From Minwuia sp048007105 (GTDB lineage: Bacteria; Pseudomonadota; Alphaproteobacteria; Minwuiales; Minwuiaceae): a DNA stretch of 64,000 bases. Numbering within the stretch: the first letter of the stretch is position 1; every line of letters begins with the position of its first letter. This document shows, piece by piece, positions 55,486 through 63,218 of this stretch. The notes below the pieces were generated by a model that saw nothing but the letters and a program-made list of their open reading frames with translations, searched no databases and was not told the origin of the DNA. The translations under genes were made by a program, and so were the position numbers. The stretch spans positions 3,720,001-3,784,000 of the forward strand of contig NZ_CP180352.1 of the NCBI RefSeq assembly GCF_048007105.1, written 5' to 3'.

Positions 55486-56448
55486 ATGGCTTCGAAACCG
55501 TCCCTGCTGGTCACGCGCCGCATGCCGGATGCCGTCACGGCGCGCGCATCCCGCGACTACGATGCCGAACTCAATCCGGACGACCGGATCATGCCGCAGG
55601 ACGAGTGGCTGGCGAAGGCCGAGGGAAAGGACGGGCTGATGATCTGCTCTTCGGAGAAGGTCACCGCCGAGGCGGTCGCCCGCCTGCCCGGCAGTGTGAA
55701 GATCATCTCGACCTTCTCGGTCGGCCACGAGCACATCGACATCGAGGCGGTGAAGGCCAGCGGCCGGACGGTCACGAACACGCCCGACGTGCTGAACGAG
55801 GCCGTCGCGGACATCGCCATGCTGTGCCTGCTCGGCGCGGCACGACGGGCGCACGAAGGCCAGACGCTTGTGCGGCAGGGCGAATGGAACGGCTGGTACT
55901 CGACCATGCTGCTGGGCAAGGATCTGACCGGCGCCCGGCTCGGCATTCTGGGCATGGGCGGTATCGGACAGGCGATCGCGCGCCGCGCCAGAGGCTTCGG
56001 CCTCGCGGTCCACTATCACAACCGTACCCGCCTCGCGCCCGAACTGGAGGGCGATGCGATCTACCACGACAGCGCCGAAGGCCTTGCCGCCGTTGCCGAT
56101 TTCCTCTCGGTCAGCTGTCCCTCGACCGACGAGACCCGCGGCATGGTGGACGCGGATTTCATCGCGGCCCTGCCTCCCGGCGCGGTTCTGGTCAACACCG
56201 CCCGGGGCGACATCGTCGACGACGATGCGGTGATCGAGGCGCTGCAGAGCGGGCGGCTCCGCGCGGCGGGCCTCGACGTCTTCAAGGGAGAGCCGGCGCT
56301 GGACGTCCGCTACCGCAGCCTGCCCAACGTCTTCCTGCTGCCGCATCTGGGCAGCGCCACGGACAACACCCGCGACGCAATGGGCTTCTGCTGCCTGGAC
56401 AATCTCGACGCCTTCTTTGCCGGTAAAGCTTGCCCTACCGCCCTCTGA
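55486..56448 (+). CDS. 2-hydroxyacid dehydrogenase (glyoxylate/hydroxypyruvate reductase-like)
   Basis: A 320-residue D-2-hydroxyacid dehydrogenase, likely reducing glyoxylate or hydroxypyruvate. GGGAGAGGAC precedes the ATG. NAD(P) binding is GILGMGGIGQAIARRARGFG, and an Arg-containing NRT just after the second strand suggests NADP preference. The catalytic triad is Arg in NTARGDIVDD, Glu in VFKGEPALD and His in LLPHLGSAT. The substrate-binding FSVGHEHIDIEAVKA is typical of glyoxylate reductases. It could handle the glyoxylate released by AllA, but this is inference. Confidence 0.92.
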   Translation: MASKPSLLVTRRMPDAVTARASRDYDAELNPDDRIMPQDEWLAKAEGKDGLMICSSEKVTAEAVARLPGSVKIISTFSVGHEHIDIEAVKASGRTVTNTPDVLNEAVADIAMLCLLGAARRAHEGQTLVRQGEWNGWYSTMLLGKDLTGARLGILGMGGIGQAIARRARGFGLAVHYHNRTRLAPELEGDAIYHDSAEGLAAVADFLSVSCPSTDETRGMVDADFIAALPPGAVLVNTARGDIVDDDAVIEALQSGRLRAAGLDVFKGEPALDVRYRSLPNVFLLPHLGSATDNTRDAMGFCCLDNLDAFFAGKACPTAL

Positions 56449-56586
56449 CGACAGGGCAAATTGTGCCTCCGGATGCAGTGGCAGGGCGGCGCGAACACCC
56501 TAACCTTTTGAAATCGTTGACTGGCCAAACTCGGCACGGCGGTTGCTTTCCATCGTTGCGAGACCCCAACCGACGGAGAGATCAGC

Positions 56587-57285
56587 ATGAGCCTGGCCAT
56601 ATCCTCAGAAACAGCCCTGAACCCGGCGCTGGCGCGCCTGACCAGCGAGATCTCCCGACGGTTCTATTCACCCGACGCCAGTTATGACGGCGAGCGGCTG
56701 ATGCTGCTGGAGAAGGTTCTCGACTTCGCCATTCACGCCGAACAGCAGCTTGCCGAGCAGAAGGAGCGCATCGCCCATCTGGAGACGATGACCCGCACCG
56801 ACGAGCTCACCGGCCTGCTCAACCGGCGCGGCCTGGAATGCATGCTGGGCCGCCTGATCGCCAGCGCCAGCCGGCACGGCGAGACCGGTGTGATCTGCTA
56901 TGTCGATATCGACGACTTCAAGGGCGTCAACGACCGCCACGGCCACGCCGCCGGCGACGAGGCGCTGAAGCTCATCGCCTCCATCCTGTCGGACAACACC
57001 CGCGCCGACGATATCGCGGCGCGGATCGGCGGCGACGAGTTCGTCATCGTGCTGACCTCGACGAACATCCGCGACGGCCTGCGCAAGGCCAAGAAGCTGC
57101 AGGCGCAGCTGAACAGCAGCCGCGTCGAGTTCGGCGGCGCATCGGTGCCTCTGTCAGTGTCCTTCGGCATCCAGGCCTATGACGGCAAGACCTCGGTCAA
57201 TGACGTCCTGGCCCGCGCCGACAAGGCCATGTACGCCCAGAAGCGGGACCGCAAGACCCAGCTGGTCGCCATCGCCACCGGCTGA
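56587..57285 (+). CDS. GGDEF diguanylate cyclase
   Basis: A 232-residue protein with an N-terminal helical, coiled-coil segment (about 1-65, ending EQQLAEQKERIAHLETM) and a complete GGDEF domain (70-230). DELTGLLNRRGLE is the domain start, DIDDFKGVNDRHGHAAGDEALK carries metal and GTP contacts, and the active motif RIGGDEFVIVL is intact. The upstream RxxD inhibitory site appears absent. It makes cyclic di-GMP, with unknown input through the coiled coil. No membrane segments. It converges on the agmatine-deiminase-like gene after seven bases. Confidence 0.93.
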   Translation: MSLAISSETALNPALARLTSEISRRFYSPDASYDGERLMLLEKVLDFAIHAEQQLAEQKERIAHLETMTRTDELTGLLNRRGLECMLGRLIASASRHGETGVICYVDIDDFKGVNDRHGHAAGDEALKLIASILSDNTRADDIAARIGGDEFVIVLTSTNIRDGLRKAKKLQAQLNSSRVEFGGASVPLSVSFGIQAYDGKTSVNDVLARADKAMYAQKRDRKTQLVAIATG

Positions 57286-57292
57286 CCGCCGG

Positions 57293-58303
57293 CTAGAGGG
57301 CCGTCGGTTCCGGTTCGCCCAGCGCCATGTGGTGCAGCGAACCGCCGACCGCCTCGGCCTCCACCTGAACCGCTTCCCTGTCCGGGAACAACTCCGCGAT
57401 CCGCCGAAGCGCCTCGTCGTCGACCGGATCGTTGAGCCGGGGCGTCAGCACCACGCCACGCGCCAGATAGAACCCCATGTAGCTCGACGAGGCCGGCTGG
57501 ATCTTCTCGGGCACCGGGAACTCGATCACCTCGACCTCGCCCCCGAACGGGCTCCTCGCAAGTTTCAGCCGGTTCAGATTGTCCTGCATGGCGCGGAAGT
57601 CCGGATGCTCCGGATCGTCCGGTGAATGAATGGCAACGACGCCCGGCCGGATGAAGCGGCAGAACCGCCCCACATGGCCGCCGCCGCCCTTCAGCCCGCT
57701 GATCCCCTCGCCCAGCCAGATCACCCGGACGATGCCGAAGAAACGCATCAGGATCTCCTCGGCCTCGCTGCGGCCGATCAGCGGGTTCCGGTTGGGACTC
57801 AACAGCGTCTGCTCGGTGACGATGGCCGTGCCCAGACCGTCGGTCTGCACCGCCCCGCCCTCCAGCACGATCGGCCCGCGGTAGTTGGCGAAATCCATCA
57901 GCCGGACCAGTTCCTCGGCGAAGCCGTGATCCTCCTCATGGACGATGTGGCGTCCGCCCCAGCCGTTGAACTTCCAGGCGACCGTCTTGATACGGCCGTC
58001 CTCGGTGGTGATGAAGGTCGGTGCCAGATCGCGGATCCAGCCATGCGCCGACGGCCGTTCGATGATTTCCACCCTCGGCCCGAGCGTCAGGGCGGCTTCC
58101 TTCGCGACGTCAGCCGGAACGATCATCCGGACCGGCTCGTGGCGGGCGATGGCGCGCGCGATGTGAGCGAAGGCGACGCGCGATTCCAGCAGGCCGCCCG
58201 GCATCTCCTCGGGATCGGTCGGCCAGGACATCCAGGTCCGCGTATGCGGCGCCCAGTCGGGCACCGGGAAAAAACCGTCGAAGGATGGATTGTCTTCAGT
58301 CAT
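57293..58303 (-). CDS. Agmatine-deiminase-family protein lacking the catalytic cysteine
   Basis: A 336-residue protein of the agmatine deiminase/peptidylarginine deiminase fold. Family scaffold is clear: WMSWPTDPE, KFNGWGGRH, VLEGGAVQTDGLGTAIVTEQTLLSPNRNP, SSSYMGFYLARGVVLTPRLND. But the catalytic Cys, expected in GGGNIHC near the C-terminus, is His325 in GGSLHHM. The acidic guanidine-binding residues of (D)D-x-WxRDxGP and D-E-T-D-GHVD are also replaced (AHGWIRDLAP and KGGGGHVGRF). His210 is kept. It is thus probably inactive as a deiminase or has another role. It starts eight bases inside the end of the cyclase gene and would be co-expressed with it. Confidence 0.85.
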   Translation of the reverse strand: MTEDNPSFDGFFPVPDWAPHTRTWMSWPTDPEEMPGGLLESRVAFAHIARAIARHEPVRMIVPADVAKEAALTLGPRVEIIERPSAHGWIRDLAPTFITTEDGRIKTVAWKFNGWGGRHIVHEEDHGFAEELVRLMDFANYRGPIVLEGGAVQTDGLGTAIVTEQTLLSPNRNPLIGRSEAEEILMRFFGIVRVIWLGEGISGLKGGGGHVGRFCRFIRPGVVAIHSPDDPEHPDFRAMQDNLNRLKLARSPFGGEVEVIEFPVPEKIQPASSSYMGFYLARGVVLTPRLNDPVDDEALRRIAELFPDREAVQVEAEAVGGSLHHMALGEPEPTAL

Positions 58304-59522
58304 GCACTCTCAGTCCAAACAGCGTCCGGGGCGCCGCGATGCCGCGCAGCCTGTGCTCGCCCAGATCCTCCAGCCGGTCCGGATCGCCAAGCTCGACCGC
58401 GAACGCCGCCGATATCAGAAGGTGCCGCTCCAGGTCGCTGCAGGCGGCCTCCATGCGCGCCGCCTCGTTGACCGCGGGCCCGATGATGGTGAAGTCGAGC
58501 CGCCCCTCGGCCCCGACATTGCCATAGGAGACGTCGCCCAGATGCAGCGCGATGTCCAGCGGCATCCAAGGCGCGCCCTCTGCCCTCAGGGTTGCGTTCA
58601 GACTGTCCGTCCCCTTCAGCGCCTGGACTGCCGCCGCAAGCGCCTGTGTGGCGCGCTCAGCGCCGTCCCGGCTGTCGAAAACCGCCAGCAGACCGTCCCC
58701 GAGAAACTTCAACACCTGACCGCCGTGTTGCTCCACCGCCCCGCACAGTACCGCCATGTATCGGTTCAGCAGACCGACGATCTCCGCCGAATCGTGGCGG
58801 TCGGACAGGCTGGTGAAGCCCCGCAGATCGGCGAGCAGGATTGCCGCCCGGATGACCTGCGTATCGCCGCGGTGCACGTCGCCATGGATGATGCGCTCGC
58901 CGGCGTCCTGACCGACATAGGTCTGCATCAGCGCTCTGGCGCTGTCGGTGAAGACGCGTGTCTTGAGCGCAAGGGCGAACACCGCGACCGCGCGCCTGAG
59001 ATCCGGCAGCGCCTTCCCGAACCCGCCGGGCTGCCGCGTGCTCCAGCTGGTGATGACACCCAGTTCGCCGATGTGTGTCTCGTGATCGGCGGTCGAGGTC
59101 CAGCCGAAGGGGAACAGTTCGGCATGGTATTCGGTAAGCTCGACCTGCTTCAGGTCGTCGAACAGCGCGAACCACTGCGCCGGCCGGTTTCCGTCCTCGA
59201 GGCTGACCGTGAGGACTTCCGTGCCGCTCTGCAGCATGTAGACCAGAGGACTGCGGTGCCAGGCCGGGTCGGCCCGGTCCGAGTGGCTGAAGGACTGTTC
59301 GGCGACCAGCCCCTGATCGTCCCACCACGTCGCACTGAAGCCGCGGATCGAGGGATGCACGACGCCGGTGCCAAGCTGCATCCGAGCAAGTGGCACGCCG
59401 GCGGCGACAAGCCTTTCGCAGAAGCCCGAGATCAATGCGTCCTGTTCGAGACTCTCCAGGCCTGCGCGGATCGTCCACGCGATGACGCCGTCGATGTCCG
59501 CCGCTTCCGCTCGCTCCCCCAT
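58296..59522 (-). CDS. Class III adenylate/guanylate cyclase
   Basis: A 408-residue protein with an N-terminal region (about 1-205) of the sort found in several Rhizobiales/Rhodospirillales cyclases (GLESLEQDALISGFCERLVAAGVPLARMQL in part), then a class III catalytic domain (about 215-400). Metal-binding Asp is in LLADLRGFTSLSD, another in LKFLGDGLLAVFD; the substrate-specifying Lys (LKFLGD) and Asp (RLDFTIIG) favour ATP. NEAARM carries the transition-state Asn and Arg. All are present, so it should be active. An upstream in-frame GTG would add three residues. It precedes and overlaps the agmatine-deiminase-like gene. Confidence 0.9.
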   Translation of the reverse strand: MGERAEAADIDGVIAWTIRAGLESLEQDALISGFCERLVAAGVPLARMQLGTGVVHPSIRGFSATWWDDQGLVAEQSFSHSDRADPAWHRSPLVYMLQSGTEVLTVSLEDGNRPAQWFALFDDLKQVELTEYHAELFPFGWTSTADHETHIGELGVITSWSTRQPGGFGKALPDLRRAVAVFALALKTRVFTDSARALMQTYVGQDAGERIIHGDVHRGDTQVIRAAILLADLRGFTSLSDRHDSAEIVGLLNRYMAVLCGAVEQHGGQVLKFLGDGLLAVFDSRDGAERATQALAAAVQALKGTDSLNATLRAEGAPWMPLDIALHLGDVSYGNVGAEGRLDFTIIGPAVNEAARMEAACSDLERHLLISAAFAVELGDPDRLEDLGEHRLRGIAAPRTLFGLRVHD

Positions 59523-59608
59523 GACCCGCACTATGCGATGAAGTCAGATTGCCGCCAACCACGCGATGGGCGATAAGACCCCACGCTAGAACCGAAAGGG
59601 AGGCAATG

Positions 59609-60076
59609 ATGGCTGGCAAGATCGAAGCGCGACTGAAGGAACTGGGCATCGAACTGCCCGTGGCATCGGCCCCGGCAGCCAACTACGTGCCCTTCGCCAT
59701 CACCGGCAATCAGGTCTTCGTCGCCGGACAGGTGCCGTTCTGGAACGGTGAACTCACCTCGATCGGACGCCTCGGCGACGGCTACACCGTCCAGGACGGC
59801 CAGAAGGCGGCCCGGACCTGCGCGCTCAACATCATCGCCCAGTTGAAGGAAGCCTGCGGCGGCGACCTCGACCGCGTGAAGCGCATCGTCAAGCTGGGCT
59901 GCTTCGTGAACTGCACGGCAGACTTCACCCAGCACCCGGCGGTCGCCAATGGCGCCTCCGACCTGATGGTGGAAATCTTCGGCGATGCGGGACGGCATGC
60001 CCGCTTCGCGGTTGGCGTGAATGTCCTGCCGTTGGGCGTCGCCGTCGAAATCGACGCGGTCGCCGAAATCGCGTGA
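59609..60076 (+). CDS. RidA/YjgF-family protein
   Basis: A 155-residue reactive-intermediate deaminase-like protein, of the longer two-domain-looking subgroup (about 150 residues). Characteristic segments are KELGIELPVASAPAANYVPF, VFVAGQVPFWNG and RVKRIVKLGCFVNC; the usual Arg near 105 of E. coli RidA is not obvious, so imine deaminase activity is unsure. AAAGGGAGG lies upstream; the second of two adjacent ATG codons gives the better spacing. It overlaps the phosphodiesterase start (GTGA). Confidence 0.88.
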   Translation: MAGKIEARLKELGIELPVASAPAANYVPFAITGNQVFVAGQVPFWNGELTSIGRLGDGYTVQDGQKAARTCALNIIAQLKEACGGDLDRVKRIVKLGCFVNCTADFTQHPAVANGASDLMVEIFGDAGRHARFAVGVNVLPLGVAVEIDAVAEIA

Positions 60077-60777
60077 GCCTGCCCGGCTGGATGACGGCGG
60101 CCCCGATCGCGCATCGGGGGCTTCACCGGCCCGGACCCGCCTGTCCCGAGAACAGCCTGGCGGCGCTGGATGCCGCTTTCGAAGCCGGATTTCCGGCCGA
60201 GGTGGACGTCCAGCTGAGCCGGGACGGCGAAGTCGTCATATTTCACGACCACGGCCTGAAGCGTCTGACCGGCGTACCCGGCAAGCTTTCGGACCGGACC
60301 GTGCGGCAGATCTCGCGGCTCCGTATCCACGGCGGCGGCGAGACTCCGCCACTGCTGCGTGACGCGGTGGCCCTGTTTCCCGATCTGCCGCTGCTGATCG
60401 AACTGAAGATGGGCGATCCGCGTCTGCCCGGCGCCGTGGCCGCGGTTCTGGACGGCTATGACGGTCCCTTCGCCGTACAGAGTTTCGATCCGGATATCGT
60501 GCGCTGGTTCGCCGACAACCGGCCAGACTGGCCCCGCGGCCTGATCGCCTACGAGAAACTGCAATTCAGTTTCCGCGCGCGGGAGCCGCGCTACCTGCCG
60601 TCCTTCATTCCGCATTGCCGCCCGGACTTTGTGGCCTGGCATGTCGGCGATCTGCCGGTGCCGCCGGACGTGCCCGCGGACCTGCCGGTTCTGACCTGGA
60701 CCGTGCGCAGCCATGCCGACCGGCGCCGCGCGAAGCGCCACGCCGACAACATGATCTTCGAGGGCTTCTGGCCCTAA
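60073..60777 (+). CDS. Glycerophosphodiester phosphodiesterase
   Basis: A 234-residue GDPD-type TIM-barrel enzyme releasing glycerol 3-phosphate and an alcohol from deacylated phospholipids. Catalytic residues: AHRG, ENSLAALDAAFEAG, EVDVQLSRDGEVVIFHDHGLKRLTG (in part; the Glu, Asp and His of the metal/acid-base site) and PLLIELK. No signal peptide, so cytoplasmic. GTG start overlapping the RidA stop implies coupling. It converges on the lyase gene. Confidence 0.93.
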   Translation: MSLPGWMTAAPIAHRGLHRPGPACPENSLAALDAAFEAGFPAEVDVQLSRDGEVVIFHDHGLKRLTGVPGKLSDRTVRQISRLRIHGGGETPPLLRDAVALFPDLPLLIELKMGDPRLPGAVAAVLDGYDGPFAVQSFDPDIVRWFADNRPDWPRGLIAYEKLQFSFRAREPRYLPSFIPHCRPDFVAWHVGDLPVPPDVPADLPVLTWTVRSHADRRRAKRHADNMIFEGFWP

Positions 60778-63218
60778 CGCGGTCCTGTTCTGAGACGCCC
60801 GCGCGCTGCACTGGCCCGCGGCCGCACCTCGCAGTCGCCCGAAGTGACATCGGCGCCGTCCCTGGCCAGGTAGAGATCGCCCGGCCCGACCGTGCCTTCG
60901 TGGTCGCCGGTCCGGAAGGCGATGCGTCCCTGCCCGCTGCGCGAAGCCGAAACGGCGGTCTCGGCACCACCCAGCCGGATGACGGTCAGCATCGAGAGGA
61001 CCGCCGAGGCCGTGTCGGCGACGAAGACACCGTGAAACTGATCCGGCGCCTCGCCGAGCTTCCGGGGATCGGGCTTCTCGGGGAAGCCGTCGGAGACCTT
61101 CAGCTTCATCTCCGGTCCGTTCAGCACCTCGATGTCGGCGCGACCCGCGCCGTTGCTGACCGACGCGGTCAACCCGGTTCCGGCGCGGATGGGCACCGCG
61201 GCGTGGAAGTTCCATTCCCAGCGTTTCGGCGTCCGCGCCTCCATGTAGTCGTGGATCAACAGGACGCTCCCGGGCAGACGGACCAGCGTGCGTTCCGCCC
61301 GTGTGACATCGCCGCCATAGGCCGTGGCGGCCTCGCCAGTCAGCTTCACGACCTCGCCGCAGCGCCAGTAGTCGATCAGCCGGCCCGATGCGTCCGGATC
61401 GTCGATCGGCTGACCCTGGCCGCCGTCGAACGTGATGGCGTTGTGCGCCCTTGTCTGCCGGGTCCAGCTGTTGTGATGCGGCGTGCGGTAGCCGTCATAG
61501 TAGCCGCTGTCGATGAGCAGCGGCTTGCCTGCCCCCATGATGTGGAACGAATTCTGGTCGGCATGGCTGTGGCTGAAGGAGCCGTACTGGCTCGACTTGA
61601 ACAGAACCGAGTAGCGTTCCGGCGAACCCAGATCCGAGTGGATCATGGCCCACCCGATGTCGGGAAAGATCGCGGCGTCCGGCAATTGCGCCCGGGGACC
61701 GCCGCCGCTCTGCGGGCTGGCGAAGAGACGCGGCCAGAGCAAGGCGTTCGAGACCTCATCCGTGATCCGGCGCGATTGCAGATAGGCCTGCCAGTCCTCC
61801 AGCAGCCGCACCGCCACCTCGGGCCGGCCGCGCTCCTGATAGAGCCGGACGATCTCGGCCCAGAGCACCGGCCGAAGCAGTTCGCCACCGTCGCCGAAAC
61901 CGGCATAGGCGACGCCGGGCGGCGTGGCGTAGTTCAGGAAGCTGACGAAATTCCGGACCCAGACCGTGTCGAAGGCGCGGAAGCCCGTGGCGTTCTCGAT
62001 CACGTCCCAGCTGTCGATGTGGTTCACGAACTCCCAGACGCCGTAATTCACGCCGTTGGAATACCCGCCGTCGCCGCCGCCCCACGGGGTCACGATCGCC
62101 GAGACCAGCGGATAGGCCCCGTGGAACCAGGCAGCCGCATCCTTGGATTCGCCGATCATCAGCGACGAAATCGCCAGCAGGTGCGTCGCGATCTGGAAGC
62201 CGTGGCTGCTCAGCGCGTACTGGCTGAGATTGCCGCGTTCGTTGACGAAGAAGTACTTGAAGGCCGGCTTCACCCGAAGTTCGATGTGGCGCCGGATCTG
62301 GGCCCGCAATCCGGCATCGAGTTCGCCGTAGAGAATGTCGTAGGCCCGGGCCATGGTCTTGGCGATGCGGATGTTGAGCAGATCGTCCGCTGCGTGGCCG
62401 GTGCGCCCCACCGCGTCGAGGGAGACCATGCCGCGGAGATAGGCCTCGCCGGCCTGCTGCGCCTGCGCCCGCCGCCTGTCGCCCGGCGGGCTCAGCGCGT
62501 AGATCGCCACGGCGTCGTTCATGCGCCGCATGATCTCGCGGGTCTTGCCCCGGACCTCGCCGCTGCGCAGGCCGCCACGTCCCGCCGAATCCACCTGACG
62601 TCGAAGCTCGCCGAAGTCGATCGGGCGGCGCGCATCGCTCAGGAAGCGGCGCTCGACAAGGCCGAACAGGTCCGCGCGGCTGTCGCGGAGGTTCGCCACG
62701 CCCTTGGCCAGCGACCTCGGCCTCGACGCGTTCTGGGCGGTTTCGGCAGCCTTCAGAAGCGGCGGGGCACCAAAGCTGTTGGCCGCGTCGGAGAGCCGGA
62801 AGCGCCGCGGCTCCGACCAGCCCTCACGGACGCCGCCGCCCTGCGGCGCGCCACTCCGGTCCAGCCGCCGCACCTGCCACTGATAGGTGCCTGTCGGCAG
62901 CGGGTCTTCGGGCCGGAATAGATTGTCCCGCATCGTTTCCATCCGGAAAGGCTGCCCGTCGCGGAGGATGCGGAGCTGGTAGGTGTAGGCGGTGCGGTCG
63001 GACTTCCAGCCGAAGACCGGCGGGTTCTCCATCTGGACGCTGCCGTCCTGCGGGAACTCGCGGAACTCCTTCTTGCCCGAGGGCGTGACCCAGTCCTGGA
63101 TGTTGCGGGGCAGCGGCGGCGGATTCTGGTGCGCATCCCACGCAGCCACTCCACCCGGCGCCGCCAGGCCGGTGGCCAGCGCCAGCGCCCGGAACAGCCT
63201 TCCGAAGCCGGGGGTCAA
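60774..63218 (-). CDS. Heparinase II/III-like polysaccharide lyase
   Basis: An 814-residue secreted or periplasmic lyase. The signal peptide is about 1-26. Residues 30-150 form an N-terminal beta-sandwich typical of heparinase II N-terminal (DUF4962-like) domains. An alpha/alpha toroid follows, with SSHGFQIATHLLA and GGDGGYSNGVNYGVWEF (candidate catalytic Tyr and His), then the C-terminal beta-sheet domain with YGSFSHSHADQNSFHI and LLIDSGYYDGYRTPHHNSWTRQTRAHN (in part), the heparinase II/III signature. Such enzymes cleave acidic polysaccharides by beta-elimination; alginate or glycosaminoglycan-like substrates are possible. The stop overlaps the GDPD stop; the start overlaps the HD-GYP-like stop. 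Confidence 0.88.
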   Translation of the reverse strand: MTPGFGRLFRALALATGLAAPGGVAAWDAHQNPPPLPRNIQDWVTPSGKKEFREFPQDGSVQMENPPVFGWKSDRTAYTYQLRILRDGQPFRMETMRDNLFRPEDPLPTGTYQWQVRRLDRSGAPQGGGVREGWSEPRRFRLSDAANSFGAPPLLKAAETAQNASRPRSLAKGVANLRDSRADLFGLVERRFLSDARRPIDFGELRRQVDSAGRGGLRSGEVRGKTREIMRRMNDAVAIYALSPPGDRRRAQAQQAGEAYLRGMVSLDAVGRTGHAADDLLNIRIAKTMARAYDILYGELDAGLRAQIRRHIELRVKPAFKYFFVNERGNLSQYALSSHGFQIATHLLAISSLMIGESKDAAAWFHGAYPLVSAIVTPWGGGDGGYSNGVNYGVWEFVNHIDSWDVIENATGFRAFDTVWVRNFVSFLNYATPPGVAYAGFGDGGELLRPVLWAEIVRLYQERGRPEVAVRLLEDWQAYLQSRRITDEVSNALLWPRLFASPQSGGGPRAQLPDAAIFPDIGWAMIHSDLGSPERYSVLFKSSQYGSFSHSHADQNSFHIMGAGKPLLIDSGYYDGYRTPHHNSWTRQTRAHNAITFDGGQGQPIDDPDASGRLIDYWRCGEVVKLTGEAATAYGGDVTRAERTLVRLPGSVLLIHDYMEARTPKRWEWNFHAAVPIRAGTGLTASVSNGAGRADIEVLNGPEMKLKVSDGFPEKPDPRKLGEAPDQFHGVFVADTASAVLSMLTVIRLGGAETAVSASRSGQGRIAFRTGDHEGTVGPGDLYLARDGADVTSGDCEVRPRASAARGRLRTGPR

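Noticed and set aside
60615..62921. 768-codon plus-strand frame antisense to the polysaccharide lyase
   Set aside because: No family signature, and the lyase on the other strand has signal peptide and conserved motifs.
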